Below, one piece after another: positions 34,562 through 43,594 of a stretch of 64,000 nucleotides of DNA (positions within the stretch are counted from its first letter, which is position 1; each line of letters starts with the position of its first letter). The DNA comes from Streptomyces sp. NBC_00223. Lineage in GTDB: Bacteria; Actinomycetota; Actinomycetes; Streptomycetales; Streptomycetaceae. The DNA lies in the NCBI RefSeq assembly GCF_036199905.1, contig NZ_CP108109.1:5827501-5891500 (forward strand). The letters run 5' to 3'. Below the pieces are notes generated by a model. It was not told where the DNA came from. It saw nothing but the letters and a program-made list of their open reading frames with translations, and did no database searches. A program made the position numbers and the translations under genes.

Positions 34562-34762
34562 TGTGCGTCGGCGGCGGTAGGCGTACTGCGGACGGCGAAG
34601 GTTCCCCCGGGCCCTCGCCCGACAGGCGGAGAGACCCCAGCCCGGCGGGCGGGACAAGACCCATGGGGGAACGGCTGCCACCGCGCCCCGCCCAGTCACA
34701 CGGGGTGCCGGGCGGAACACAACGAGTACAGCCGCCGGCGGGCGTCGTGCCCAGAGCAAATG

Positions 34763-34782
34763 CCTATCCCCGCCCTATCCCC
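34763..34782. promoter_or_regulatory. Direct repeats in the divergent control region
   Basis: CCTATCCCC occurs at 34763-34771 and 34774-34782, an 11-bp period, in the 285-bp region between the minigene and the divergent XRE-TPR regulator gene. Position and helical spacing suggest a regulator binding site. The XRE protein encoded next door is the obvious candidate. Confidence 0.4.
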
Positions 34783-34833
34783 GGTTCTCCGGAACAGCTC
34801 TCCCGGACGCGGAGCAGATGATGAAGTGGGGGA

Positions 34834-36153
34834 GTGGACGACGAGATCCGCCACCCCCTCGCACACGCCAGGAACGAGCGCGGATGGTCGCAGGAGGAAC
34901 TGGCCCGCCGTATCCGGCAGGCCGCCGCCCGACGGGGCCTGCGCTCGGGCACCAGGGGATCGCGGGTCTCCAAGTGGGAGACCAACTGGGCCACCCCCGA
35001 CGACGACGAATCCCAGCCACTGATCGCCGAGGTCTTCGGCATCGACTACGAGGCCGTCGCCCATCTCGGCTGGCCCCACTGGCTCCCGGGCCAGGACAAG
35101 CCGATGACCCTCGGCCCGCACAGCGCCGTCCCCTCACTCCGAGAGGCCCTGATGACCTCCCTGGACCGCCGCACTTTCCTCGCCTACACCAGCGGCTCCC
35201 TGGCCGCACTCGCCCGTCAATGGGCCGACACCGAACCCGGCCGGATCGCGCGATTCGCCGCACCCCGAGCGGTCGACGCCGAGATGCTGGACTGGCTGGA
35301 GGCGACCGGAGCGGAGCTGATCCGTCTCGCCACCGAGCGCAGACGCCGCACCCACCACCTGCTCGACGCGCACCTGACCACCGTTGCCGAATTCATCAGC
35401 GAATCCCGCTACACCACCACCGCCGGTCGGCGCCTCCACACCCTGGCCGCCACCCTGGCCCAGGCCATCGCCTGGGCCCAGTTCGACGAACGCCGCCACA
35501 CCGCCGCCGGCCACTTCTGGCACGCCGCCCTCCACAACGCCCACACCGCCCACCAGCGCGACCTCGGCGCGGGCATTCTGTCCGACCTCGCCTACCAACT
35601 GCTGTGGCTCAACGACGCCCGGACCGCCGCCGACATCCTCGAACACGTCATCCCCCGCACCCAGCACCCCACCGCACGCTCCCTGCTGCACCTGCGTCAG
35701 GCCCGTGCCCTGGCCGTCCTCAACGAGGACAGCCTGTGCCGCCGGGCCCTCGCCGCCGCCGAGAAGGCACTCGACACACCCTCGTACGACCCGGCCCCCG
35801 CCTGGTGCGCGTGGATGTCGCACGCCGACCTGGCCGCGGACAGCGGCCGCTGCCTTGCGGACCTCGGCCGGCGCCGTCAGGCCCACCAGCTCATGGACGA
35901 AGGCATCACCCTGCTGGGCACCACCCGTTCCAAGACCAAATCCGTGTTCCTGGCCTACCAGGCCGAAACCTATCTCCGGGACGGCGAACCGGAGATCGCC
36001 GCGGCGACCGCCACCCACTCCCTGGACCTGGCCAGCCGGATCGACGCACCCAGATGCGTGACCATGATCCGCGACCTCGAACCGGAACTCTCGCGATACG
36101 CGCACATGGTCGGCGTCGGCGAACTCCTCGAACAGCTCCGAGCCGTCGGCTGA
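34834..36153 (+). CDS. XRE family regulator with TPR-like C-terminal domain
   Basis: A 439-residue regulator. The N-terminal XRE helix-turn-helix (about 4-70) reads ARNERGWSQEELARRIRQ followed by RVSKWETNWATPD. The rest is helical and TPR-like, with repeated pairs such as TLAQAIAWAQFDERRHTAAG and RQARALAVLNEDSLCRRAL. Streptomyces uses many such proteins beside biosynthetic or signalling genes. GTG 34834 is chosen as start, but no well-spaced ribosome-binding site is seen, so the mRNA may be leaderless. It is divergent from the minigene-P450 operon and probably controls it. Confidence 0.82.
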   Translation: MDDEIRHPLAHARNERGWSQEELARRIRQAAARRGLRSGTRGSRVSKWETNWATPDDDESQPLIAEVFGIDYEAVAHLGWPHWLPGQDKPMTLGPHSAVPSLREALMTSLDRRTFLAYTSGSLAALARQWADTEPGRIARFAAPRAVDAEMLDWLEATGAELIRLATERRRRTHHLLDAHLTTVAEFISESRYTTTAGRRLHTLAATLAQAIAWAQFDERRHTAAGHFWHAALHNAHTAHQRDLGAGILSDLAYQLLWLNDARTAADILEHVIPRTQHPTARSLLHLRQARALAVLNEDSLCRRALAAAEKALDTPSYDPAPAWCAWMSHADLAADSGRCLADLGRRRQAHQLMDEGITLLGTTRSKTKSVFLAYQAETYLRDGEPEIAAATATHSLDLASRIDAPRCVTMIRDLEPELSRYAHMVGVGELLEQLRAVG

Positions 36154-36251
36154 AGCTCCGTCATCGGCTGTCGACGACGTCGAGCGCCACACCGGCCGCG
36201 ACCCGCTCGCGGCCGGATTCGGCCTGCTCACCGTGGAGGGCCCGCACTGTT

Positions 36252-36264
36252 AGGAAACTTTCCT
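36252..36264. promoter_or_regulatory. CsnR/Rok7B7-type palindrome AGGAAACTTTCCT
   Basis: A perfect palindrome AGG-AAAcTTT-CCT lies in the 422-bp gap 36154-36575 upstream of the chitinase. The reverse complement AGGAAAGTTTCCT is the box bound by the ROK protein CsnR (Rok7B7) before chitosanase and other secreted-hydrolase genes in Streptomyces. TTGAC elements follow at 36278 and 36299, so it probably overlaps or precedes the promoter. The rest of the gap shows no gene. Confidence 0.7.
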
Positions 36265-36575
36265 TACGAGAACCCTTGACGGGCCCCACGGACGCGAGTT
36301 GACTCTGGCGCTGCCGGGACTTTGACATGTTCCGACAACGGTTTCCGGTCGGTGAGGCCGCCCTCGGCTCACCGCGCGGAACAGCCACGCCCTGCTCAAC
36401 TCCCGGATCCGCCACGCCCGCTGTCGAGACGTCGCATGCGGCAACCCCTTCCTTCGGCACGCCGCTTTCCCGGGTTCTCGTAGGCCATCCCCGCGACCCC
36501 GGGTCCCTCGGCGCGGCCGGAGCGCCGACCGCCCCCGGGGGCACCCCCGCTCCCGACCCCACCTGGAGGAAATCC

Positions 36576-37991
36576 GTGACATGGTCACGCCGCAATAAGG
36601 CCCTGGTCGCGTCCACGCTGCCGTTGGCGGCGCTGGCGATGGCCCTCGCCGCCAACGCCAGCGCCAGTGCCAGCTCCCAGGGGGCGAGCGCCTTCCCGGC
36701 CCACTACGCCGCGCCCTACCTGGAACTCTCCAGCAACACCGCCGGCGACATGGCGGCCGACATGAAGGCCACCGGGCTGAAGAACTACACGCTCGCCTTC
36801 CTGATCCCCAAGTCCGGCTGCACCCCGCAGTGGGAGAACGGCGGCAGCTCCCTCGGCGCCTTCACCTCGCAGGTCAACTCCCTGAAGTCGGCGGGCGGCA
36901 ACGTCATCATCTCCTTCGGCGGCGCGGAGGGAGGGGAGCTGGCCCAGACCTGCACCTCGGTCACCTCGCTGACCGCCGCGTACGCCAGCGTGGTCAGCAC
37001 GTACGGCATCACCCGGCTCGACTTCGACATCGAGGGCAGCACCCTCGGCAACACCGCGGCCAACACCCGCCGCAACCAGGCCCTCGCCGCCCTCCAGGCG
37101 CAGAACCCGTCGGTCGAGGTCGACTACACCCTGGCGGTGGACCCGTCCGGCCTGGAGTCCGACACCCTGAACCTGCTCAAGGACGCCAAGAGCAAGGGCG
37201 TCAACGTCAGCGTCGTCAACATCATGACCATGGACTTCGGCAACGGCCACAACGCCCTCAACGACGCCCAGTCGGCCGCCAAGGGCACCGCGTCGCAGCT
37301 CGCGAGCCTCTACGGCATCTCCACCTCGGCGGCGTACGGCCGGATGGGCCTGACCCCGATCGCCGGCAAGAACGACGACAACGAGAACTTCACCCAGGCC
37401 AACGCCACCACCCTGGAGAGCTTCGCCGCCACCAACGGCGTCCAGGAGTTGGCCTTCTGGGAGGTCGACGGCTACGACAAGGGCACCGGGTACGCCTACT
37501 CCAAGATCTTCAACAAGATCACCAGCGGCACCAGCACCCCGCCCACGAGCACGCCTCCGACCACGGCACCCCCCACCACCGCGCCTCCCACCACGGCCCC
37601 GCCGACGACCGCCCCTCCGGCCGGCGGCAAGTCGTACGAGGCCGAGGCGGCGACCCTGGCCGGCGGCACGACCGTCACCAGCTGCGCCCACTGCTCCGGC
37701 GGCCAGAAGATCAGCTACCTCGGCAGCGGCGGCACCGCGACCTTCACCGGAGTCTCCGAACCGGCCGCGGGCAACTACACCCTGACGATCTACTTCATGA
37801 GCGTCGGCCAGGCGCGCACCGCCGTCGTCACCGTCAACGGCACCGCGCAGACGGTCAGCTTCCCCGAGACCCCCGACTACAACACGGTCGTCACCAAGAC
37901 GGTCACGGTCGCCCTCAAGGCCGGCAGCGGCAACACCATCCAGTTCTCCAACCCCACCGGCGCCCCCAACCTGGACCGCATCGTCGTCTGA
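36576..37991 (+). CDS. Secreted GH18 chitinase with C-terminal carbohydrate-binding module
   Basis: A 471-residue secreted protein starting at GTG 36576, five bases after GGAGGAAATCC context. The signal peptide covers about 1-37 (LPLAALAMALAANASASA). The GH18 domain (about 40-312) has the SxGG-like strand IISFGGAEGG and the catalytic signature LDFDIEG with Glu153. A Pro/Thr linker of repeated PPTTA units (37536-37620) leads to a CBM35/CBM6-like beta-sandwich (about 350-471). Substrate is chitin by family. The SxGG variant with Phe and the short barrel place it near ChiD-like actinobacterial chitinases. Confidence 0.9.
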   Translation: MTWSRRNKALVASTLPLAALAMALAANASASASSQGASAFPAHYAAPYLELSSNTAGDMAADMKATGLKNYTLAFLIPKSGCTPQWENGGSSLGAFTSQVNSLKSAGGNVIISFGGAEGGELAQTCTSVTSLTAAYASVVSTYGITRLDFDIEGSTLGNTAANTRRNQALAALQAQNPSVEVDYTLAVDPSGLESDTLNLLKDAKSKGVNVSVVNIMTMDFGNGHNALNDAQSAAKGTASQLASLYGISTSAAYGRMGLTPIAGKNDDNENFTQANATTLESFAATNGVQELAFWEVDGYDKGTGYAYSKIFNKITSGTSTPPTSTPPTTAPPTTAPPTTAPPTTAPPAGGKSYEAEAATLAGGTTVTSCAHCSGGQKISYLGSGGTATFTGVSEPAAGNYTLTIYFMSVGQARTAVVTVNGTAQTVSFPETPDYNTVVTKTVTVALKAGSGNTIQFSNPTGAPNLDRIVV

Positions 37992-38038
37992 GAACCGGGC
38001 GTCGTCCGGTGACGCGAACCGACGTGCCCCGATAGGAA

Positions 38039-38072
38039 GCAGCCGTACAGGTGCAGACGCCTGTACGGCTGC
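38039..38072 (+). terminator. Chitinase terminator hairpin
   Basis: A perfect 13-bp stem (GCAGCCGTACAGG with its complement) and 8-nt loop begin 48 bp after the chitinase stop and are followed by CGTCGTTT. Confidence 0.85.
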
Positions 38073-38341
38073 CGTCGTTTCACCGGCGACGCGGACCGTC
38101 CGCACACCCGCGCGCGGCGCCCGCCCTGCCGTCCGAATGGGTGTGTTGAATCAGATCATTTACGGACAAACATCGTATTTCATGTCATGATGCTCGGGCG
38201 GCATCGGGTCTCCTCACGGGTCGGGCTGCCTGCCGGTCTCCCGCCCGACACTGGGGTTCGCCTTGCTCATCGCCGCACCGGAATTCCTCCGGAAATTCGA
38301 GAGGAAACAGCCGCACGGATTCCTCCCGGCCTCCGTGCGGG

Positions 38342-38719
38342 GTGTCGGCCAGGTCGACCTTCAGCCGTGTGCGGACCGGCGTGCTCATCCCGGCCGGGCC
38401 CTGGGCGGCGGGCCGGCGGATCGGACCGTTCACGACGCCGGGAACAGTCGTGCCGACCGCCGCGGTCTTTCTCACCACGACGGTGCGGAACGGGGTGTAC
38501 GCCCTCATCGGCGCCGCGGCCACCACGGGTGCGACGGCCTCGCCGACGTCGTTCCTCAAGACCTTCGACGGCCACACCTTCACCCGGCCCTTCACCCTCA
38601 CGACCCGGACGTTCACGGCGGCCGTCCCGGCGATGCCCCCGTTTCCGGCGGGCGGGAGGAACGCCCGCCCGCGAATCCGCCTTTCCCCTCCGTACATCCC
38701 GAGGAAGGTACCGACGTGA
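38342..38719 (+). other. Doubtful reading frame in the gap before ureA
   Basis: The 724-bp gap 37992-38715 contains an AT-rich promoter-like block at about 38145-38190 and then two open frames. One is a plus-strand 125-codon frame whose TGA overlaps the ureA GTG (GTGA). The other is an antisense frame ending at 38185. Both share the same G/C-rich wobble positions, so codon bias cannot separate them. The plus-strand product is Thr/Ala-rich with one hydrophobic stretch (VYALIGAAATTGATA) and no recognised domain. It may be a small coupled gene, a degraded gene or noncoding leader. Confidence 0.3.
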
Positions 38720-39021
38720 ATCTCGCCCCCCGCGAGGTGGACAAACTGCTGGTGTACGTGGTGGCCGACCTGGCCCGCAAACGCCGGGACCGCGGTCTCA
38801 AGCTGAATTACAGCGAGTCCGTCGCGCTGATCTCCGAGGCCATCCTGGAGGCGGCGCGGGACGGCAGGAGCGTGGCCGACTGCATGGAACTCGGACGGCA
38901 CGTCGTCGGCGAGGACGACACCATGCCGGGCGTACGGGACATGCTCGGACTGCTCCAGGTCGAGGCGTCCTTCAAGGACGGCACCAAGCTGGTGTCCTGC
39001 CACGACCCCGTCGGCGGCTGA
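38716..39021 (+). CDS. ureA: Urease gamma subunit
   Basis: A 101-residue urease gamma subunit starting MNLAPREVDKLLVYVVADLARKRRDRGLKLNYSE, clearly of the UreA family. GTG 38716 follows GAGGAAGG. It forms the urease holoenzyme with UreB and UreC and opens an operon that also encodes the nickel-loading accessory proteins. It is followed not by ureB but by a CbiX-like gene five bases downstream. Confidence 0.96.
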   Translation: MNLAPREVDKLLVYVVADLARKRRDRGLKLNYSESVALISEAILEAARDGRSVADCMELGRHVVGEDDTMPGVRDMLGLLQVEASFKDGTKLVSCHDPVGG

Positions 39022-39026
39022 GCGCG

Positions 39027-39872
39027 GTGTCCCAGCGCTGCCGGGTGGTCGCCGCGTACGGCCACGAGGCCGGTTCCGGGCGGGACCTGAGCGACGCGGC
39101 CGGGCTCGACGTGTCCGTCGTCAGCAGCGGGCGGGAGCTGTTCCGGCGCGTCACGGAGCTGCGGCTCGGGGGCGAGGAGGTGTGCGTCGTCCCCATGACG
39201 CTGGGCCGCAACCCGGAACTCGTCGCGGACACCGCCCGTACCCTGCGGGCCCTGCCCGAGGGCGAACGCCGCGGAACGCTGCTCGCCGCGCCCTTCGGCA
39301 CCTCCCAGCACCTGGTCTCCTGGCTGCGCGCGGCCGCGGGCCGGATTCCCGACGACAGCGCCCTGCTGCTCACCGCCCCTTGCGGCGACCCCTTCGACGA
39401 CGCCGAGCTGTACCGGGTCGCGAGCCTGGTACGCCGCCACGGCCGCCACACCCTGGTCGAGGTCGCGTTCACCGGGGGCGACCCCGATCCGGCCGAGGGC
39501 GTACGGCGCTGCCGGCGGCTCGGTGCCTCCCGGGTGACGCTGCTGCCCGCCGCGTTCGTACCGCCCGAGGTCCCGGACGACGCCGGTCCGCGGGTCCACC
39601 GCCACGGTCCGCTGCTCTCCCCGGCGGCGCTGGCCCGGGTGCTCGCCGAGCGCGTCGCCGACGCCCGCCGGCGGTGGAGCGAGCACGGCGACGACGGCTT
39701 CGCGACCGGCCTGGGCTTCGCCGCCGATCACGGCTACGCCCACACCCACGCGCCCGGCGAGGGCCACGACCACGGCCACGGTCCTCCCGGCGGCCACGCA
39801 CACGCGCACGCCCACGCGCATCAGCACCCGCCCGCCCCTGGCGCGGGCCGAGTCAACAGGAGTACGGCATGA
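39027..39872 (+). CDS. CbiX/sirohydrochlorin-chelatase-like protein with His-rich tail, inside the urease operon
   Basis: A 281-residue protein related to CbiX-type sirohydrochlorin chelatases: VVAAYGHEAGSGRD near the N-terminus supplies the metal-site His, and a chelatase-like repeat follows (VVPMTLGRNPELVADTAR; VTLLPAAFVPPEVPDD). The last 50 residues are a His-rich tail, HTHAPGEGHDHGHG and HAHAHAHAHQH, typical of nickel-binding chaperones. It starts at GTG 39027 and its stop overlaps the ureB ATG. Placement between ureA and ureB suggests a nickel store, chaperone or chelatase for urease rather than tetrapyrrole synthesis. Confidence 0.82.
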   Translation: MSQRCRVVAAYGHEAGSGRDLSDAAGLDVSVVSSGRELFRRVTELRLGGEEVCVVPMTLGRNPELVADTARTLRALPEGERRGTLLAAPFGTSQHLVSWLRAAAGRIPDDSALLLTAPCGDPFDDAELYRVASLVRRHGRHTLVEVAFTGGDPDPAEGVRRCRRLGASRVTLLPAAFVPPEVPDDAGPRVHRHGPLLSPAALARVLAERVADARRRWSEHGDDGFATGLGFAADHGYAHTHAPGEGHDHGHGPPGGHAHAHAHAHQHPPAPGAGRVNRSTA

Positions 39873-40327
39873 CGTTCCGTCAGAAGTACCTGTACGGCGA
39901 AGGTCCGATCGAGATCAACGCCGGCCGCCGCACGGTCACGCTCTCCGTCAGCAACACCGGCGACCGGGCGATCCAGATCGGCTCGCACTACCACTTCTTC
40001 GAAGTGAACTCCGCGCTGCTGTTCGACCGGCAGAAGGCGCTCGGGATGCACCTCAACATCCCGGCCGGTACCTCGGTGCGCGTCGAACCCGGCGGAACGC
40101 GCGAGGTCGAGCTGTGCGCGTACGCCGGGACCGGCCGCCTCGTCGGCTTCAGCGGGCTGTTCAACGGCAGCGTCTCCTCGCACCCGATCAGGGTCGAAGC
40201 GGTCCGCAAGGCGATCGAACAGGGCTTCCAGGGCGCCCGGGACCGGGCGCACGCCGACTCCCACGCGGCGCGGCCGAGCACGAGGAGCGGCAAGAAGTCC
40301 CACCAGAAGAAGAAGGGTTCGCACTGA
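39869..40327 (+). CDS. ureB: Urease beta subunit
   Basis: A 152-residue urease beta subunit with the family segments GEGPIEINAGRRTVTLSVSNTGDRAIQIGSHYHFFE and SGLFNGSV. The C-terminus is extended by a lysine-rich tail (RSGKKSHQKKKGSH). ATG 39869 overlaps the stop of the CbiX-like gene and the stop shares a base with the ureC ATG, so all three are translationally coupled. Confidence 0.95.
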   Translation: MTFRQKYLYGEGPIEINAGRRTVTLSVSNTGDRAIQIGSHYHFFEVNSALLFDRQKALGMHLNIPAGTSVRVEPGGTREVELCAYAGTGRLVGFSGLFNGSVSSHPIRVEAVRKAIEQGFQGARDRAHADSHAARPSTRSGKKSHQKKKGSH

Positions 40328-42051
40328 TGCCCATCCTGCCCCGCAAGCAGTACACCGACATGTTCGGCCCGACCGTCGGCGACCGCTTCCACCTCGCGGA
40401 CACCAATCTCGTCGTCGAGGTCGAAAAGGACTTCAGCGAGGGCCAGTACGGGGACGAGGTCCTCTACGGCGGCGGCAAGACCATGCGGGACGGCATGGCC
40501 TCCGACCCGCAGGCCACCAGCGCGCAGGGCGCGCTCGACACCGTCATCACCAATGTCGTGGTCATCGACCCGATGGTCGGAGTCGTCAAGTGCGACATCG
40601 GCATCAAGGACGGCATGATCGCGGGCATCGGCAAGTCGGGGAACCCGCAGACCCAGAACAACGTCCACCCCGACCTGATCATCGGGCCCGGCACCGAGGC
40701 CGTCGCGGGCGAGCACCTCATCGCCACCGCGGGCGCCATCGACACCCATGTCCACCTCGTGGCCCCGCAACAGGCCGATCAGGCCCTCACCAACGGCATC
40801 ACCACCCTGATCGGCGGTGGCACCGGCCCGTCCGACGGCACGAACGGCACCACCTGCACCCCGGGCCCGTACAACATCGCGCGTCTGCTCCAGGCGACCG
40901 AGGGCGTGCCGGTCAACCTCGGCATCATGGGCAAGGGCAACGGGAGCCTGCCGGAGGCGCTGGAGGAGCAGGTCGTGGCTGGTGCCTGCGCCCTGAAGGT
41001 CCACGAGGACTGGGGCTCGACCCCCGCGGTGATCGACAACGCCCTGAACGTGGCCGACCGGCACGACATCCAGGTGGCGATCCACACCGACAGCCTCAAC
41101 GAGTCCGGTTTCTTCGAGGACACCCGTTCCGCGATCGACGGCCGTACCATCCACACCTTCCACAGCGAGGGCGCGGGAGGCGGCCACGCGCCGGACATCA
41201 TGCGGGTCGCGGGCGAGCCGAACATCCTGCCGTCCTCGACCAACCCGACGCTGCCGTACACCAGGAACTCGGTCGACGAGCTGCTGGACATGGTGATGGT
41301 CTGCCACCACCTCAGCCATGACATCCCCGAGGACGTCTCGTTCGCCGACAGCCGGGTCCGCGCCGAGACGATCGCCGCCGAGACGGTCCTGCACGACCTC
41401 GGCGTGATCAGCATGTTCTCCTCCGACTCCCAGGCCATGGGCCGGGTGGGGGAGTCCGTCACCCGGGCCTTCCAGACCGCGCACCACTGCAAGGACAAGT
41501 TCGGCCCGCTGGAGGGCGACTCCGAGCGCAACGACAACCAGCGGGTCCTGCGCTACCTCGCGAAGCTCACCATCAACCCGGCCATCGCCACCGGCATCTC
41601 GGACTACGTGGGCTCGATCGAGAAGGGCAAACTGGCGGACATCGTGCTCTGGCCCATCCACTCCTTCGGGGCCAAGCCGAAGATGGTGATCAAGGGCGGC
41701 ATCATCTCCTGGGCCCAGATGGGCGACACCAACGCCTCCCTGCCGACCCCCCAGCCGGTGATCTACCGGCCGATGTTCGGGCGGTACGGCAAGGCTCTCG
41801 CGTCGACGCACGTCACCTTCATGTCCCAGGCCGGCATCGCCGCCGGGGTGCCGGCCGAACTCGGCCTGGAGCGCAAGGTCCTGCCGGTCCGCCGTACCCG
41901 CACGATCGGCAAGCACAACATGGTCCGCAACAGCGCGCTGCCGGACATCAGGATCGACCCGGAGACATTCAAGGTCACCCTCAACGGCAAGGTCGCGACC
42001 ATCGATCCCGCCGATGAACTGCCCCTCAACCACCTGTACTTCCTGGTCTAG
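40327..42051 (+). CDS. ureC: Urease alpha (catalytic) subunit
   Basis: A 574-residue UreC that hydrolyses urea to ammonia and carbamate. Active-site elements are present: nickel-ligand HVH in GAIDTHVHLV, the carbamylated Lys224 in ALKVHEDWG, HTDSLNESGF, and the flap Cys326-His327-His328 in MVCHHL. Some usually invariant positions vary, for example GDRFHLADTN near the N-terminus and HHLSHDIPEDVSF after the flap. This suggests a divergent actinobacterial urease lineage rather than the common type. The start overlaps the ureB stop (TGATG). Confidence 0.96.
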   Translation: MPILPRKQYTDMFGPTVGDRFHLADTNLVVEVEKDFSEGQYGDEVLYGGGKTMRDGMASDPQATSAQGALDTVITNVVVIDPMVGVVKCDIGIKDGMIAGIGKSGNPQTQNNVHPDLIIGPGTEAVAGEHLIATAGAIDTHVHLVAPQQADQALTNGITTLIGGGTGPSDGTNGTTCTPGPYNIARLLQATEGVPVNLGIMGKGNGSLPEALEEQVVAGACALKVHEDWGSTPAVIDNALNVADRHDIQVAIHTDSLNESGFFEDTRSAIDGRTIHTFHSEGAGGGHAPDIMRVAGEPNILPSSTNPTLPYTRNSVDELLDMVMVCHHLSHDIPEDVSFADSRVRAETIAAETVLHDLGVISMFSSDSQAMGRVGESVTRAFQTAHHCKDKFGPLEGDSERNDNQRVLRYLAKLTINPAIATGISDYVGSIEKGKLADIVLWPIHSFGAKPKMVIKGGIISWAQMGDTNASLPTPQPVIYRPMFGRYGKALASTHVTFMSQAGIAAGVPAELGLERKVLPVRRTRTIGKHNMVRNSALPDIRIDPETFKVTLNGKVATIDPADELPLNHLYFLV

Positions 42052-42055
42052 GCCC

Positions 42056-42913
42056 ATGTACCGCGACGAGAGCGGCACACCGGGGGAGCCCGCCCCGGCG
42101 ACGGCGGCGGACCCCGCGGCGACGGCCCTCCCGGAGCCCGGGTCCGGGCCGGGGCACGAGGCCGGGTCCGGGCCGGGGTACGAGCCCGGGTCGGGGTACG
42201 AGCCCGGGTCCGGGCCGGCTTCCGCGTCCCGGATCGGCTCGCTGCTGGTCAGCCTCCAGCTGACCGACTCCGCCTTCCCGAGCGGCTTCTACACCCTGTC
42301 GCACACCCTGGAGGGCTTCGCCCAGGCCAAGGCGGTCGACGCCGAATCCCTGCCGCTGCTGCTCGACGACCTGCTGCTGCACGCCGTCGGCCCGGCCGAC
42401 GCCACCGCGCTCGCGCTCGCCCACCGGGCGACCCGGGCGGGCGACCCGGCGGCCGTCGTCCGGATCGACGAGTATCTGTTCGCCACCAAGCTGGGCCGGG
42501 AGACGCGCCTCGCGGCGACCCGGACCGGCCGGCAACTGCTCGACCTCGCCCGGGAGGTCTTCGACCACCCGGAGATCGGCGACTACTTCGAGCGGGTCCG
42601 GCGCCGGGAGGCCCCCGGGACGCAGGCGGTGGCCGCCGGGATCATCTACGCGGCGGCGGGCGTACCGCTGCGGCAGGCCGTCGTCTCGGACCTCTTCGCC
42701 TTCTGCGTGAGCTTCGCGGGCGCGGCCCTGCGGCTGCGGCTGACCGATCACCGCAAGGCACAGGTGCTGCTCCGGCGGGCCGCGCCCGTTATCGAGGCCG
42801 CCGCGGCAGCGGCCGTGCGCCGGGACCTCGCCGACGTCGGAGCCACCGCCTTCGCCTCGGACATCATGTCGGGCCGTCATGAGCGGGCCGAGGCCAGGCT
42901 CTTCGCCAGCTGA
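42056..42913 (+). CDS. ureF: Urease accessory protein UreF with repetitive N-terminal extension
   Basis: A 285-residue UreF, part of the UreD-UreF-UreG complex that delivers nickel and gates GTP hydrolysis. The family core begins at LVSLQLTDSAFPSGFYTLSHTLEGF (about residue 64). Before it, an extension of about 55 residues contains repeated GPGYEPGS-type units encoded by GC-rich tandem repeats at about 42136-42225. The extension is probably disordered and is not needed for the family fold. The gene follows ureC by four bases. Confidence 0.92.
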   Translation: MYRDESGTPGEPAPATAADPAATALPEPGSGPGHEAGSGPGYEPGSGYEPGSGPASASRIGSLLVSLQLTDSAFPSGFYTLSHTLEGFAQAKAVDAESLPLLLDDLLLHAVGPADATALALAHRATRAGDPAAVVRIDEYLFATKLGRETRLAATRTGRQLLDLAREVFDHPEIGDYFERVRRREAPGTQAVAAGIIYAAAGVPLRQAVVSDLFAFCVSFAGAALRLRLTDHRKAQVLLRRAAPVIEAAAAAAVRRDLADVGATAFASDIMSGRHERAEARLFAS

Positions 42914-42972
42914 CCACCCGCGCCCACGACGGGCCGGAACGACCCACGCCCACGACCAAGCCAGGGAGCACC

Positions 42973-43593
<621 letters not shown>

Positions 43594-43594
43594 C

